Below, piece by piece: positions 26,834 through 36,164 of a stretch of 64,000 nt of DNA (its first letter is position 1; every line of letters starts with the position of its first letter). The notes under the pieces were generated by a model, which saw only the letters and a list, made by a program, of their open reading frames with translations, had not been told where the DNA came from and did no database searches. The translations under genes and the position numbers were made by a program. The stretch is from the NCBI RefSeq assembly GCF_014323405.1, contig NZ_JACRWE010000004.1, positions 372,001-436,000 on the forward strand, given 5' to 3'. This DNA is from Romboutsia faecis. Lineage in GTDB: Bacteria > Bacillota > Clostridia > Peptostreptococcales > Peptostreptococcaceae.

Positions 26834-27445
26834 ATGTTAAGTAAACTAAAAAAAGAAGGAATAGTAGCAGTTATTAGAGCAAAAGGCCATGAGGAAGCAT
26901 TAGGGTATGTTAATGCATGTTTGAATGGAGGTATTAAAGCCTTAGAGCTAACTTATACAATACCTAATGTAGTAGAGCTTATAAAAGAGGTTAAAAAGAA
27001 TTATGAAGATGCCTTAGTAGGTATAGGAAGTGTACTTAATGGTAAAATGGCGAAAGACGCTATTGAAGCTGGTGCTGAATATGTAGTTAGTCCAGGATTT
27101 TCAGATGAAGTAAGTGATATATGTAAAGAATTAGGAGTTATATATTTACCAGGATGTATGACTGTAACTGAAATAATGTATGCGTTAGAAAAAGGAAATA
27201 AAATGGTTAAGTTATTCCCAGGAGATGTATTTGGAGCTAAGTATGTTAAAGCAGTTAAAGCACCAATTCCTCATGTTGAAATAATGCCTACAGGTGGAGT
27301 TAGTATAGATAATATAGATGAATGGTTTAAGATGGGGGTTTCTTGTGTAGGGGTAGGAAGTTCTTTATTTAATGCAGGAAGCTTAAAAGACATAGAAAAT
27401 TTAGCTAAGGAGTTTGTAAATAAAATTGAAAAGATTAGAAGTTAA
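26834..27445 (+). CDS. kdgA: KDPG/KHG aldolase
   Basis: 203 residues. It splits 2-keto-3-deoxy-6-phosphogluconate into pyruvate and glyceraldehyde 3-phosphate, the last step of the hexuronate route. The Schiff-base lysine is K126 in MVKLFPGD. Substrate residues are seen in IVAVIRA and ALELTYT, and the phosphate loop in MPTGGVS. The start is the ATG at 26834, 4 bases after AGGAGG. An in-frame ATG at 26795 lies upstream of the operator at 26805 and has no Shine-Dalgarno. First gene of the kdgA-kdgK-uxaB-uxaA-uxaC operon. The end overlaps the start of kdgK. Confidence 0.92.
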   Translation: MLSKLKKEGIVAVIRAKGHEEALGYVNACLNGGIKALELTYTIPNVVELIKEVKKNYEDALVGIGSVLNGKMAKDAIEAGAEYVVSPGFSDEVSDICKELGVIYLPGCMTVTEIMYALEKGNKMVKLFPGDVFGAKYVKAVKAPIPHVEIMPTGGVSIDNIDEWFKMGVSCVGVGSSLFNAGSLKDIENLAKEFVNKIEKIRS

Positions 27446-28457
27446 TAATGATGGAAAGGTTTTAGGTTTCGGTGAAGTTATGCTAAGACTTACACCTCCA
27501 TGTTTTCAAAAAGTAATACAGGCAAATTCTTTTGATGCTACTTATGCTGGTGGAGAAGCAAATGTTATCTGTAGTTTAAGTATGTTTGGACATGATACAA
27601 AATTTGTTACAAAGGTACCAGATAATACATTAGGAGAAAAAGTAATCAGAGATTTGAATTCTTTTGGAATTTATACTAAGGAAATTATAAAGGGAGAAGG
27701 AAGACTAGGGATTTACTTCTTAGAACAAGGTAATGGACTTAGAAATTCTGATGTTACATATGATAGAAAATATTCAGCTATATCGTTAGCTAAAAGAAAT
27801 GAATTTAATATAGAAGAAATGCTAAATGATGTAAAGTTAATTCATGTGTCAGGTATAAATCCTGCATTAAGTAAAGAGATAAAAGATTTAACTTTAGAAA
27901 TTGCAAAGGAAGCTAAGAAAAGAAATATAGTTGTTTCTTATGATTCAAACTTCAGATCTAAGTTATGGAGCTTAGAAGAAGCTAGAGAGTTCATGCTTGA
28001 AATACTTCCATTTGTGGATATTGTATTTTTAGGTATATTAGATTTTAAAAATATATTAGAGTATGAAGTGGATGAAGGATTGGAATTTGAAGATTGTTTA
28101 ACTTTATTATACAAGAAGTTATTTGATAATTATCCTAATTTACAATATGCCTCATGTACAAAAAGAAAAGTTAACACAGTAAATAATAATTCACTACAAG
28201 GATTTTTATTCGATGGGGAAAAGTTAAATAAATCAAAATTATATACCTTTGACATATTAGATAGAGTTGGCGGAGGAGATTCTTATACAGCTGGTATATT
28301 ACACGGGTTGTTAAGAAATTTAAATAGTGAAGATGTAGTAGAGTTTGCAACTTGCGCGAGTGTTTTAAAACATAGTATTCAAGGTGATATAAACTTAGTT
28401 TGTTTAGATGATGTTGAGACACTTATGACATCAGGATTACAAAATATAAAAAGGTAA
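27426..28457 (+). CDS. kdgK: 2-keto-3-deoxygluconate kinase (PfkB family)
   Basis: 343 residues. It phosphorylates KDG at C6 to give KDPG. PfkB features: N-terminal KVLGFGEVMLRLTPP, the AGGEANVICSLSMFG sugar-binding loop, and DRVGGGDSYTAG with the catalytic aspartate. The only sensible start is the TTG at 27426, inside the end of kdgA. Its Shine-Dalgarno (TAAGGAG) is 13 bases away, so coupling to kdgA translation is likely. Order and spacing place it second in the hexuronate operon. Confidence 0.88.
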   Translation: MKRLEVNNDGKVLGFGEVMLRLTPPCFQKVIQANSFDATYAGGEANVICSLSMFGHDTKFVTKVPDNTLGEKVIRDLNSFGIYTKEIIKGEGRLGIYFLEQGNGLRNSDVTYDRKYSAISLAKRNEFNIEEMLNDVKLIHVSGINPALSKEIKDLTLEIAKEAKKRNIVVSYDSNFRSKLWSLEEAREFMLEILPFVDIVFLGILDFKNILEYEVDEGLEFEDCLTLLYKKLFDNYPNLQYASCTKRKVNTVNNNSLQGFLFDGEKLNKSKLYTFDILDRVGGGDSYTAGILHGLLRNLNSEDVVEFATCASVLKHSIQGDINLVCLDDVETLMTSGLQNIKR

Positions 28458-28489
28458 AATTTTTAAGATATAAAGGGAGATAAATTAAT

Positions 28490-29983
28490 ATGAGTAATGA
28501 AATAAGAAATTTAAGTATGGATTGCTTAACTGAATCTCAAAGAATACATCATGAAAAGGTATTAAACAGTCCGATAAAAATAATGCAGATAGGAGAAGGA
28601 AACTTCTTAATGTCATTCTTTGACTGGATGGTAGACCAAGCAATAAAAACAGGTAACTATGATGGATCGATAGCATTAACTTGTCCTTTAAACCATGATG
28701 GAAAAATAAATACACTAAAGTCTCAAGATAATTTATATACAGTAATTCAAAGAGGATTTAAAGGCGATACAGAGGTATTTGAACAAGATATAATATCTGT
28801 ATTTTCAAAAGTATTTAATTATAATTCAGAATGGGATACTTTTATGGAAATAGCAGAACAAGAAAGTTTAGAAGTTGTAATATCAAATACTACTGAAGCT
28901 GGACTTGCTTACAAAAAAGTAGAACTTGAAAATGTATGTACAGAAGGTTTATACCCAGGTAAGCTTACTGCATTCTTAATGCATAGATTTGAAGTTTTAG
29001 GTAACATTTCTAAAAAACTTCTTATATTCCCTTGTGAACTAGTTGCAGAAAATGGAAGAGTGTTAAAAGAGTTTGTAGCTAAACATTCTGAAGATTTTAG
29101 AGCATCAGAAGAGTTTAAGACTTGGGTTGAAGAGAATTGTGTATTCTTAAATAACTTGGTTGATAGAATAGTTCCTGGTTACCCAAGAGAAGATTCACAA
29201 GCTTACTTTGAAAGATTAGGATATAAAGATGGTGCAATGTCTATGTGTGAACCATACTTTTTATGGGCTATAGAAGGAAGTGAAGAACTAGATAAGATAT
29301 TACCGCTAAATGCAACTGGACTTAATGTACAGTGGTTAGAATCTTTACATGATACTCAATTATTAAAAGTTAGAATATTAAATGGATCTCATACATTAAT
29401 AACACCACAAAGTATACTAAAAGGATTTAATCAAGTTGATGAAGTTGTAGAAAATGAAACAATGAAAGAATATTTAAATGAAACATTAGAAAAAGAAATA
29501 TTACCTTCATTAAAAAATAGAACAGGAAATAAAGAAGAATTTGCATCTACTGTACTTGGAAGATTTAGAAATCCACATATAAAACATAAATTAGAATCAA
29601 TATCTATGAATTCAGTGTCTAAGTTCCAAAATAGATTATGGCCGACAGTGAAGTCTTTCATAGAAGATAATAATAAATTGCCTGAAAATATGATGGTAGG
29701 TTTAGCAGGACTTTTAAGATTTTATCAAATAGAAAAAACAGAAAATGGATATATAGGTCATGATTTTAATGGAAATGAGTATAAAGTATTCGATACTCCA
29801 GAAGTATTAGAATTTATGAGTGAAGCACATTCCAAGTTCAAAGAAAAGAATGAGGAATATGTAAGATATATATTAAGTGAATCAAAACTTTGGGGAGAAG
29901 ACTTAACTATCTATTTAAACATAGTTGAAGTTGTCTCTGAAAAATTACAAACAATGGAGAAGGAATATGAGCCAGTTCATTAA
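28490..29983 (+). CDS. uxaB: Tagaturonate reductase (altronate oxidoreductase)
   Basis: 497 residues of the mannitol-dehydrogenase superfamily. It reduces D-tagaturonate to D-altronate with NADH. UxaB marks: N-terminal IMQIGEGNFLMSFFDWMVD, VVISNTTEAGLAY, VDRIVPGYPRED, then VRILNGSHTL with the catalytic lysine and asparagine region replaced as in UxaB, and GRFRNPHIKH. These fit UxaB better than fructuronate reductase UxuB. This makes the pathway specific for galacturonate. The next gene, uxaA, starts 17 bases before its stop. Confidence 0.9.
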   Translation: MSNEIRNLSMDCLTESQRIHHEKVLNSPIKIMQIGEGNFLMSFFDWMVDQAIKTGNYDGSIALTCPLNHDGKINTLKSQDNLYTVIQRGFKGDTEVFEQDIISVFSKVFNYNSEWDTFMEIAEQESLEVVISNTTEAGLAYKKVELENVCTEGLYPGKLTAFLMHRFEVLGNISKKLLIFPCELVAENGRVLKEFVAKHSEDFRASEEFKTWVEENCVFLNNLVDRIVPGYPREDSQAYFERLGYKDGAMSMCEPYFLWAIEGSEELDKILPLNATGLNVQWLESLHDTQLLKVRILNGSHTLITPQSILKGFNQVDEVVENETMKEYLNETLEKEILPSLKNRTGNKEEFASTVLGRFRNPHIKHKLESISMNSVSKFQNRLWPTVKSFIEDNNKLPENMMVGLAGLLRFYQIEKTENGYIGHDFNGNEYKVFDTPEVLEFMSEAHSKFKEKNEEYVRYILSESKLWGEDLTIYLNIVEVVSEKLQTMEKEYEPVH

Positions 29984-31454
29984 GATAAATAAAGAAGATG
30001 ATGTAGTTGTACTATTAGCTGATGGTGTCAAAGGGGACACTATCAGCTTAGATGATAAAAATATAACATTATTACAAGATACTCCAAAAGGTCACAAGGT
30101 GGCAGTAAAGGAAATATCTAAGGGAAATGATGTATTAAAGTATGGATATAGCATAGGGAAAGCTAAGGAAAATATAAAAATTGGAGAATGGATACATTCT
30201 CATAATATGAGTACTGGATTAGATGGTATATTAGAGTATGAATTCAACAAAAATGATTTAAATCAACCTAAAAGGGATGAAGACATTTTCTTTAAAGGAT
30301 ATGTTCGTGAAAATGGAGATGTTGGAATTAGAAATGAAATATGGGTTATAAATACAGTTGGATGTATAAATAAAACATGCGCTTTATTAGTTAAAGAAGG
30401 TAACAATCTTATAAATGATAAAGTTGATGGTGTTCATTACTTTGAGCATCCACATGGATGCTCTCAATTAGGTAGTGATTTAGAGAATACAAGAAAAATA
30501 CTTTCGGGATTAGTAAATCATCCAAATGCAGCAGGGGTTCTAGTAGTAGGCCTTGGATGTGAAAATAATACTTTAGCAAGTTTTAAAGAAATATTAGAAC
30601 CTATCAATCATAATAGAATTAAATTCTTAAATATACAAGATGTCGAAGATGAAATAGAAGAAGGAAAAAAGTTAATATCAGAATTAGTAGAATATGCTTC
30701 TAAATTCGAAAGAGAAGATGTACATATATCTAAATTAAAGATTGGTCTTAAGTGTGGAGGATCAGATGCATTCTCTGGTATTACAGCAAATCCACTTTTA
30801 GGAAGATTATCAGATGAAATAGTTGCTTTAGGTGGAACATCTATACAAACTGAAGTTCCAGAAATGTTTGGGGCTGAGACAATATTATTTGATAGAGCAG
30901 TAAACAAGGATGTATTTGATAAAAGCGTTGATTTAATAAATGATTTTAAAAAATACTTTATAAGATATGATCAAGTAATATATGAAAATCCATCTCCAGG
31001 AAATAAAAAGGGTGGAATAACAACTCTAGAAGAGAAATCATTAGGGTGTGTTCAAAAAGGTGGAAAAGCTATAGTAACAGATGTACTTGGTTATGGTGAG
31101 AGAGCAGTCAAAACAGGGCTTAATCTGCTTTATGGTCCTGGAAATGATCAAGTTGCAGTAACCGTTTTAGCAGCAGCTGGAGCTCATATGGTTTTATTTA
31201 CAACTGGTAGAGGAACACCTTTTGGAGGTTCAGTTCCAACTTTAAAAATATCTACTAATACAGATTTATATAACAAGAAAAAACATTGGATAGATTTTAA
31301 TGCTGGAGAGTTAATAGAAACAAAAGATACACAATCTGTAGATGATTCATTCTTTAATCTTATACTTGATACAGCTTCAGGAGATTATATAGCACAAAAT
31401 GAAAGGAATGGATACAGAGAAATATCAATATTAAAAGATGGTGTAACTTTATAA
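29967..31454 (+). CDS. uxaA: Altronate dehydratase
   Basis: 495 residues with an N-terminal SAF-like domain (to about residue 95) joined to the large UxaA catalytic domain. It dehydrates D-altronate to 2-keto-3-deoxygluconate, using an iron or manganese centre. Conserved stretches are HPHGCSQLGSDLENT, VVGLGCENN, LKCGGSDAFSG and the TTGRGTPFG region. The start is ATG 29967 after GGAGAAGGA. An in-frame ATG 42 bases earlier has no proper site. It overlaps uxaB by 17 bases. Confidence 0.92.
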   Translation: MSQFIKINKEDDVVVLLADGVKGDTISLDDKNITLLQDTPKGHKVAVKEISKGNDVLKYGYSIGKAKENIKIGEWIHSHNMSTGLDGILEYEFNKNDLNQPKRDEDIFFKGYVRENGDVGIRNEIWVINTVGCINKTCALLVKEGNNLINDKVDGVHYFEHPHGCSQLGSDLENTRKILSGLVNHPNAAGVLVVGLGCENNTLASFKEILEPINHNRIKFLNIQDVEDEIEEGKKLISELVEYASKFEREDVHISKLKIGLKCGGSDAFSGITANPLLGRLSDEIVALGGTSIQTEVPEMFGAETILFDRAVNKDVFDKSVDLINDFKKYFIRYDQVIYENPSPGNKKGGITTLEEKSLGCVQKGGKAIVTDVLGYGERAVKTGLNLLYGPGNDQVAVTVLAAAGAHMVLFTTGRGTPFGGSVPTLKISTNTDLYNKKKHWIDFNAGELIETKDTQSVDDSFFNLILDTASGDYIAQNERNGYREISILKDGVTL

Positions 31455-31472
31455 TAAAAGGGGGTATAAAAT

Positions 31473-32897
31473 ATGTTAAAAGATCTTACAAGAGTTAAAA
31501 AGTTTATGGATGAAGATTTCTTATTACAAAATGAAACAGCTAAATATTTATATCATGAACATGCAAAAAATATGCCTATATTTGACTTCCATTGTCACTT
31601 AATACCAAGTGAAATTGCTGAAGATAAAAAGTACAATAACATTACAGAAATATGGTTATACGGAGATCACTATAAGTGGAGAGCAATGAGAAGTTTTGGA
31701 ATAGATGAGGAGTATATTACTGGAAATAAAAGTGATTTTGAAAAATTTAAAGCTTTTGCAACAGCAATGCCTTATTTAATAGGAAATCCAATATACCACT
31801 GGTCTCATTTAGAGTTGAAGACATACTTTGGAGTAGAAGAAACATTAAGTGAAAAGAATGCAGAAGAAATATGGAATAGATGTAATGAAGTTATCCAAAG
31901 TGATGATTTTAGCGCTAGAAGTATAATAAAGAAATCAAATGTTAAGTATATAGCAACGACTGATGATCCAGCTGATAACTTAGAACATCATATAAAAATA
32001 GCTAAAGATGAAAATTTTGATTGTGAAGTAAGACCTACATTAAGACCTGATAAAGCAGTAAAAATAGGAAATGAAGGATTTGCGGATTATATAAAAGTAT
32101 TAGGGGCTACTGAAAATAGAACAATAACTGACTATTCAGAGCTTATGAATGTTTTAGAAAGAAGAATTGAATTTTTCGTAGAAAATGGATGTACAATAAC
32201 TGACCATGCTATGGACAGAGTTTATTTCAGAAATACAAATGAAGAAGAAGTAAATGCTATATTTATAAAAGCTATAAATGGAGAATATTTAACTCAAGAA
32301 GAGATAGAAAAGTACTCTACTTTAACAATGGTTAACTTAGGTAGAATATATGCTAAACATAATATGGTTATGCAGTTACATATAGGGGCATTAAGAAATA
32401 ATAATAGTAGAATGTATAGAAAATTAGGTCCAGATGTTGGATTTGATAGTATAGATGATGGTGAAGTGGCACAGCCTTTATCTAGATTATTAGATACTTT
32501 AGATGGTGAAGATAATTTACCTAAAACTATATTATATTGTTTAAATCCAAAGGATAATGAAGTATTAGGAACAATGCTTGGTAACTTCCAAGGTGGAGGT
32601 ATAGCAGGGAAAATACAATTCGGTTCTGGATGGTGGTTTAATGACCAAAAGGATGGAATGGAAAGACAAATGATGGCATTATCTCAATTAGGATTATTAA
32701 GTCAATTTGTTGGTATGCTTACAGATTCTCGTAGTTTCTTATCTTATACAAGACATGAATATTTCAGAAGAATATTATGTAACTATGTTGGTGAATTAGT
32801 TGAAAATGGAGAGTACCCAGCTGATATGGATATATTAGGTAAGGTAATAGAAAATATATGTTATAATAATGCATTTAAATATTGTAAAGGAAATTAA
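31473..32897 (+). CDS. uxaC: Uronate isomerase (glucuronate/galacturonate isomerase)
   Basis: 474 residues, amidohydrolase superfamily. It converts D-galacturonate to D-tagaturonate and D-glucuronate to D-fructuronate. Metal-binding FDFHCHL is near the N-terminus. Also present are HWSHLELKTYFGV, the HIGALRNNNSRMYRKLGPD stretch, and GSGWWFNDQKDGMERQM. Shine-Dalgarno AAGGGGG precedes the ATG. It is last in the operon although it catalyses the first step. It ends before a hairpin without a T run. Confidence 0.95.
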   Translation: MLKDLTRVKKFMDEDFLLQNETAKYLYHEHAKNMPIFDFHCHLIPSEIAEDKKYNNITEIWLYGDHYKWRAMRSFGIDEEYITGNKSDFEKFKAFATAMPYLIGNPIYHWSHLELKTYFGVEETLSEKNAEEIWNRCNEVIQSDDFSARSIIKKSNVKYIATTDDPADNLEHHIKIAKDENFDCEVRPTLRPDKAVKIGNEGFADYIKVLGATENRTITDYSELMNVLERRIEFFVENGCTITDHAMDRVYFRNTNEEEVNAIFIKAINGEYLTQEEIEKYSTLTMVNLGRIYAKHNMVMQLHIGALRNNNSRMYRKLGPDVGFDSIDDGEVAQPLSRLLDTLDGEDNLPKTILYCLNPKDNEVLGTMLGNFQGGGIAGKIQFGSGWWFNDQKDGMERQMMALSQLGLLSQFVGMLTDSRSFLSYTRHEYFRRILCNYVGELVENGEYPADMDILGKVIENICYNNAFKYCKGN

Positions 32898-32902
32898 TAA
32901 AG

Positions 32903-32940
32903 TTCCCCTGGTTTTATTTTATGTAAAATCGGGGGATTAA
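32903..32940 (+). other. GC-capped hairpin after uxaC
   Basis: A 13-bp imperfect stem (about 32904-32916 with 32924-32936, two G-T wobbles) lies 7 bases past the uxaC stop. It lacks a T run, so it may protect or stall the 3' end rather than terminate cleanly. Confidence 0.5.
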
Positions 32941-32981
32941 TCAGGATATATAGAAAAATTAGGAAAAAGAATATAAAAAAA

Positions 32982-33041
32982 TTGAAAGTTATAAAAAAAT
33001 ATGTTATATTATTAACATAAAATGGAATTCTAGTATACTAG
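32982..33041 (+). promoter_or_regulatory. TRAP operon promoter with perfect GTATAC palindrome
   Basis: -35 TTGAAA (32982-32987), a 17-bp spacer, -10 TATATT (33005-33010), and the 12-bp perfect palindrome CTAGTATACTAG (33030-33041) downstream of the start site. The inner 10 bases are identical to the palindrome at the gntR promoter (25713-25722). This ties the importer to the same repressor. Confidence 0.75.
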
Positions 33042-33086
33042 GATTTAAAAGGGATAGTAAATATATTAAAGAAGGGTGGATATTTA

Positions 33087-34133
33087 ATGAAGATAGGAAA
33101 ACGTATTGCGACTTTATTATTGGCGGCAACTATTGGATTCAGTGCTATAGGTTGTAGCAAAATCGATGGAGCAGAAAAAAAGGTTAAAGTTATAAGGGTT
33201 GCACATGGTCAAAATGAGGAGCATCCTCAACATAAAGCTATGTTAGAATTTGAAAAGTATGTAGAAGAAAAAACAAATGGGGATATAGATGTTCAGATAT
33301 TTCCGAATGAATTGTTAGGTGCTACAGCACAAGCTGTTGAATTAGCTCAGACAGGGGCGGTAGATTTAGTTATAGGGGGACTTGGAACACTAGAGGCATT
33401 TAACAGTAGTTATACTGTACTAAATTTACCTTATATAATGGATAGTACAGAACATTATCACGAAGTAATGAATGATGAAGATATTATGGGAACTGTTTAC
33501 GAGTCAACAAGACAAAGTGGGTTTGTAGGTTTAACTTGGTTTGATGCTGGGGTAAGAAATATATATACAACTAAAAAGCCTATAATGGAACCTGATGATT
33601 TAAAAGGTTTAAAAATAAGAGTTCAAACAAGTCCTACAAATGTAAAAATGCTTCAAGCATTAGGAGCTTCTCCAACTCCAATGTCATTTGGGGAAGTTTA
33701 TACAGGGTTACAACAAAATGTAATTGATGGAGCTGAAAATAATGAGTTAGCACTAATAAATAACAAGCATGGAGAAGTTGCTAAACATTATTCTTATAAC
33801 ATGCATGCTATGTTACCAGATATATTAATTGCAAGTACTTCTTTATTAGATGACAAGTTAACAGAAGAAGAAGCACAAATTGTAATGGAAGCTGCTGATT
33901 ATGCAAATAAATTCGAAGTAGAACTTTGGGAAGATGCAGCAGCAGAGGCTAAAGCTAAAGCAGAAGAGATGGGAGTTCAATTCTACTACCCAGATATAAA
34001 ACCATTCCAAGATAAGATGAAAGACTTACATGCTGAATATACAAAAGATAAAGATATGAAAGCTGTTTATGATAAGATTCGTGCAAAGGGTGATGAAATA
34101 TTAGCTAGAAATGCTAATACTGATAAAGAATAA
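33087..34133 (+). CDS. TRAP transporter solute receptor, DctP family lipoprotein
   Basis: 348 residues. A lipoprotein signal (FSAIGC, lipid-anchored cysteine near residue 23), then the DctP fold, with PNELLGATAQAVELAQTGAVD at the N-lobe and the substrate-arginine helix region LKGLKIRVQ that grips the carboxylate of sugar acids. It delivers ligand to the DctQ/DctM membrane subunits encoded next. The gene lies after the uxa operon and has a shared operator type, so the ligand is probably galacturonate or another hexuronate. Confidence 0.9.
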   Translation: MKIGKRIATLLLAATIGFSAIGCSKIDGAEKKVKVIRVAHGQNEEHPQHKAMLEFEKYVEEKTNGDIDVQIFPNELLGATAQAVELAQTGAVDLVIGGLGTLEAFNSSYTVLNLPYIMDSTEHYHEVMNDEDIMGTVYESTRQSGFVGLTWFDAGVRNIYTTKKPIMEPDDLKGLKIRVQTSPTNVKMLQALGASPTPMSFGEVYTGLQQNVIDGAENNELALINNKHGEVAKHYSYNMHAMLPDILIASTSLLDDKLTEEEAQIVMEAADYANKFEVELWEDAAAEAKAKAEEMGVQFYYPDIKPFQDKMKDLHAEYTKDKDMKAVYDKIRAKGDEILARNANTDKE

Positions 34134-34171
34134 TAAATATTGTTAAAGTATATTATTAAAGGAGAAAATAA

Positions 34172-34681
34172 ATGGAAGCTATTAGAAAAGGTTTAGATAA
34201 AGTATTAGAAGTTGTATGCTGTTTATTATTAGCACTAATGACAATATTTGCAACATGGCAGGTTGCATCTAGATATATATTTAATAAGCCTAGTACTGTA
34301 ACAGAAGAGCTAGTATTAATATGCTTTGTTTGGATGGGATTATTAGGTGCAGCATATGTATTTGGAAAACAAGAGCATATGCGTATGTCGTTTTTAGTAG
34401 ATAAGCTTAGCGAAAGAAATCAAACTAAAGTAAAGTTATTCTCAGAATTAGTAGTCATACTATTCGCAGCATTAGTATTAGTATTTGGAGGGTTTAAGAT
34501 GTCGCAGTTATCAATGGGACAATCATCTTCATCATTACAAATACCTATGGGGTATATTTACCTTGCTTTACCTTTATCAGGAGTTGTAACAATAGTATAC
34601 AACGTTTTAAATATATCTGATATTGTTAAAGAGTTGGCAAGTAGCAAGGAAACAAAAAATAAAAATACTAAAACGGCGTAA
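34172..34681 (+). CDS. TRAP transporter small permease, DctQ family
   Basis: 169 residues with four membrane helices. Family features are the WQVASRYIFNKPSTVTEEL stretch and FVWMGLLGAAYVFGKQEHMRM. It joins DctM to form the sodium-driven transporter. It sits 38 bp after dctP and 22 bp before dctM with its own AAAGGAG site. Confidence 0.92.
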   Translation: MEAIRKGLDKVLEVVCCLLLALMTIFATWQVASRYIFNKPSTVTEELVLICFVWMGLLGAAYVFGKQEHMRMSFLVDKLSERNQTKVKLFSELVVILFAALVLVFGGFKMSQLSMGQSSSSLQIPMGYIYLALPLSGVVTIVYNVLNISDIVKELASSKETKNKNTKTA

Positions 34682-34703
34682 TTAAATTAGGGGAGGAAAG
34701 CCA

Positions 34704-36017
34704 ATGGAATTAGCATTACAAACAGGATTAACTTTATTAGCGGTATTTCCAGTATTATTGTTAATAGGAATACCGATATCAGTTACAATAGGAATATCTT
34801 CAGTTGTATCAATATTATCAGCATTGCCTTGGGAAAATGCTGTTTTTACAGCATCTCAACGTATATTCACAGGAATTAACTCATTTTCATTATTAGCAAT
34901 ACCATTTTTCGTATTAGCAGGTATAATAATGAATAATGGTGGTATAGCAATAAGATTAGTTAATTTTGCAACATTACTATCTGGAAAATTACCAGGATCT
35001 CTTGCACATACAAACGTTGTAGGAAATATGTTATTTGGATCTATAAGTGGATCAGGAACTGCAGCTGCTGCGGCTATAGGTGGTACAATGGCACCTCTTC
35101 AAGAAGAAGCTGGATATAATACTGATTATAGTGCGGCAGTTAATATAGCATCTGCGCCTACAGGTTTATTAATACCTCCGAGTAACTCATTAATAATATA
35201 TTCGCTAGTTAGTGGAGGGACATCGGTTGCTGCATTATTTATGGCTGGGTATATCCCAGGTATATTATGGGGATTAGGGGTTATGGTCGTTGCATTCTTT
35301 ATAGCTAAGAAGCAAGGATATAAAACTAATAATGAAAAAATAACATTTGCACAAGGCTTAAAAGTATTTTTAGATGCATTACCAAGCTTATCGCTAATAG
35401 TAATAATAATAGGTGGTATAATAGGGGGAATATTTACAGCTACAGAAGGTGCAGCTATAGCAGTTGTATATTCTTTATTATTAGCAATGTTCTTATATAA
35501 GTCTATAAAGATAAAAGATTTACCAAGAATATTATTAGAATCTATAAATATGACAGCTATGATAGTATTCCTGATAGGAGTTTCATCTATAATGTCATGG
35601 GTATTAGCATTTACTAATGTTCCTACATATATAACAGAATTAATATTAGGAGTATCTAACAATCCTATTGTAATACTATTAATTATGAATATATTATTAT
35701 TAATAGTAGGTACTTTTATGGATTTAACTCCAGCTATATTAATATTTACGCCAATATTTTTACCTATAGCTCAAAACTTAGGTATGGATACAATACAATT
35801 CGGTATAATGTTAGTATTTAACTTATGTATAGGTACAATAACACCACCAGTTGGAAATACTCTATTTGTTGGATGTAGAGTAGCTAAAACTAAAATCGAA
35901 GGGGTAATAAAAAATATATTACCATTCTATGTATCAATATTTGTTGTTTTGATGTTAGTAACATTTGTACCACAAATAAGTCTATTCCTTCCTAAAGTTA
36001 TGGGAATGATAGAATAG
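34704..36017 (+). CDS. TRAP transporter large permease, DctM family
   Basis: 437 residues, about 12 membrane segments, the ion-coupled translocation subunit. Typical motifs are LLAIPFFVLAGIIMNNGGIA, GSISGSGTAAAAAIGG, PPSNSLIIYSLVSG and GTITPPVGNTLFVG. It ends the dctPQM operon. Shine-Dalgarno GGGGAGG lies in front. Confidence 0.95.
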   Translation: MELALQTGLTLLAVFPVLLLIGIPISVTIGISSVVSILSALPWENAVFTASQRIFTGINSFSLLAIPFFVLAGIIMNNGGIAIRLVNFATLLSGKLPGSLAHTNVVGNMLFGSISGSGTAAAAAIGGTMAPLQEEAGYNTDYSAAVNIASAPTGLLIPPSNSLIIYSLVSGGTSVAALFMAGYIPGILWGLGVMVVAFFIAKKQGYKTNNEKITFAQGLKVFLDALPSLSLIVIIIGGIIGGIFTATEGAAIAVVYSLLLAMFLYKSIKIKDLPRILLESINMTAMIVFLIGVSSIMSWVLAFTNVPTYITELILGVSNNPIVILLIMNILLLIVGTFMDLTPAILIFTPIFLPIAQNLGMDTIQFGIMLVFNLCIGTITPPVGNTLFVGCRVAKTKIEGVIKNILPFYVSIFVVLMLVTFVPQISLFLPKVMGMIE

Positions 36018-36038
36018 TTTTTTTATTATATTTTATGA

Positions 36039-36078
36039 GAACGGTGAACTCAAATTAAAGTAGAGTTCACCGTTTCTA
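36039..36078 (+). terminator. Intrinsic terminator after dctM
   Basis: A 12-13-bp stem AACGGTGAACTC/GAGTTCACCGTTT (36040-36051 with 36063-36075). The T run is short (TTTCT). Confidence 0.7.
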
Positions 36079-36164
36079 TATGAAAAGTGTATTTAATCAT
36101 AATTTAAAGTAAAAATAAAATTTACTAAAATTAAAAGATAATTAAAAATAAAGTGAGGGGAATT

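Noticed and set aside
32904..32936. Standard intrinsic terminator after uxaC
   Set aside because: The stem is good, but no T run follows, so I list it only as a hairpin.
35126..35662. 178-residue minus-strand open frame inside dctM
   Set aside because: It is a shadow of the TRAP permease; composition is an effect of the opposite strand's hydrophobic codons.
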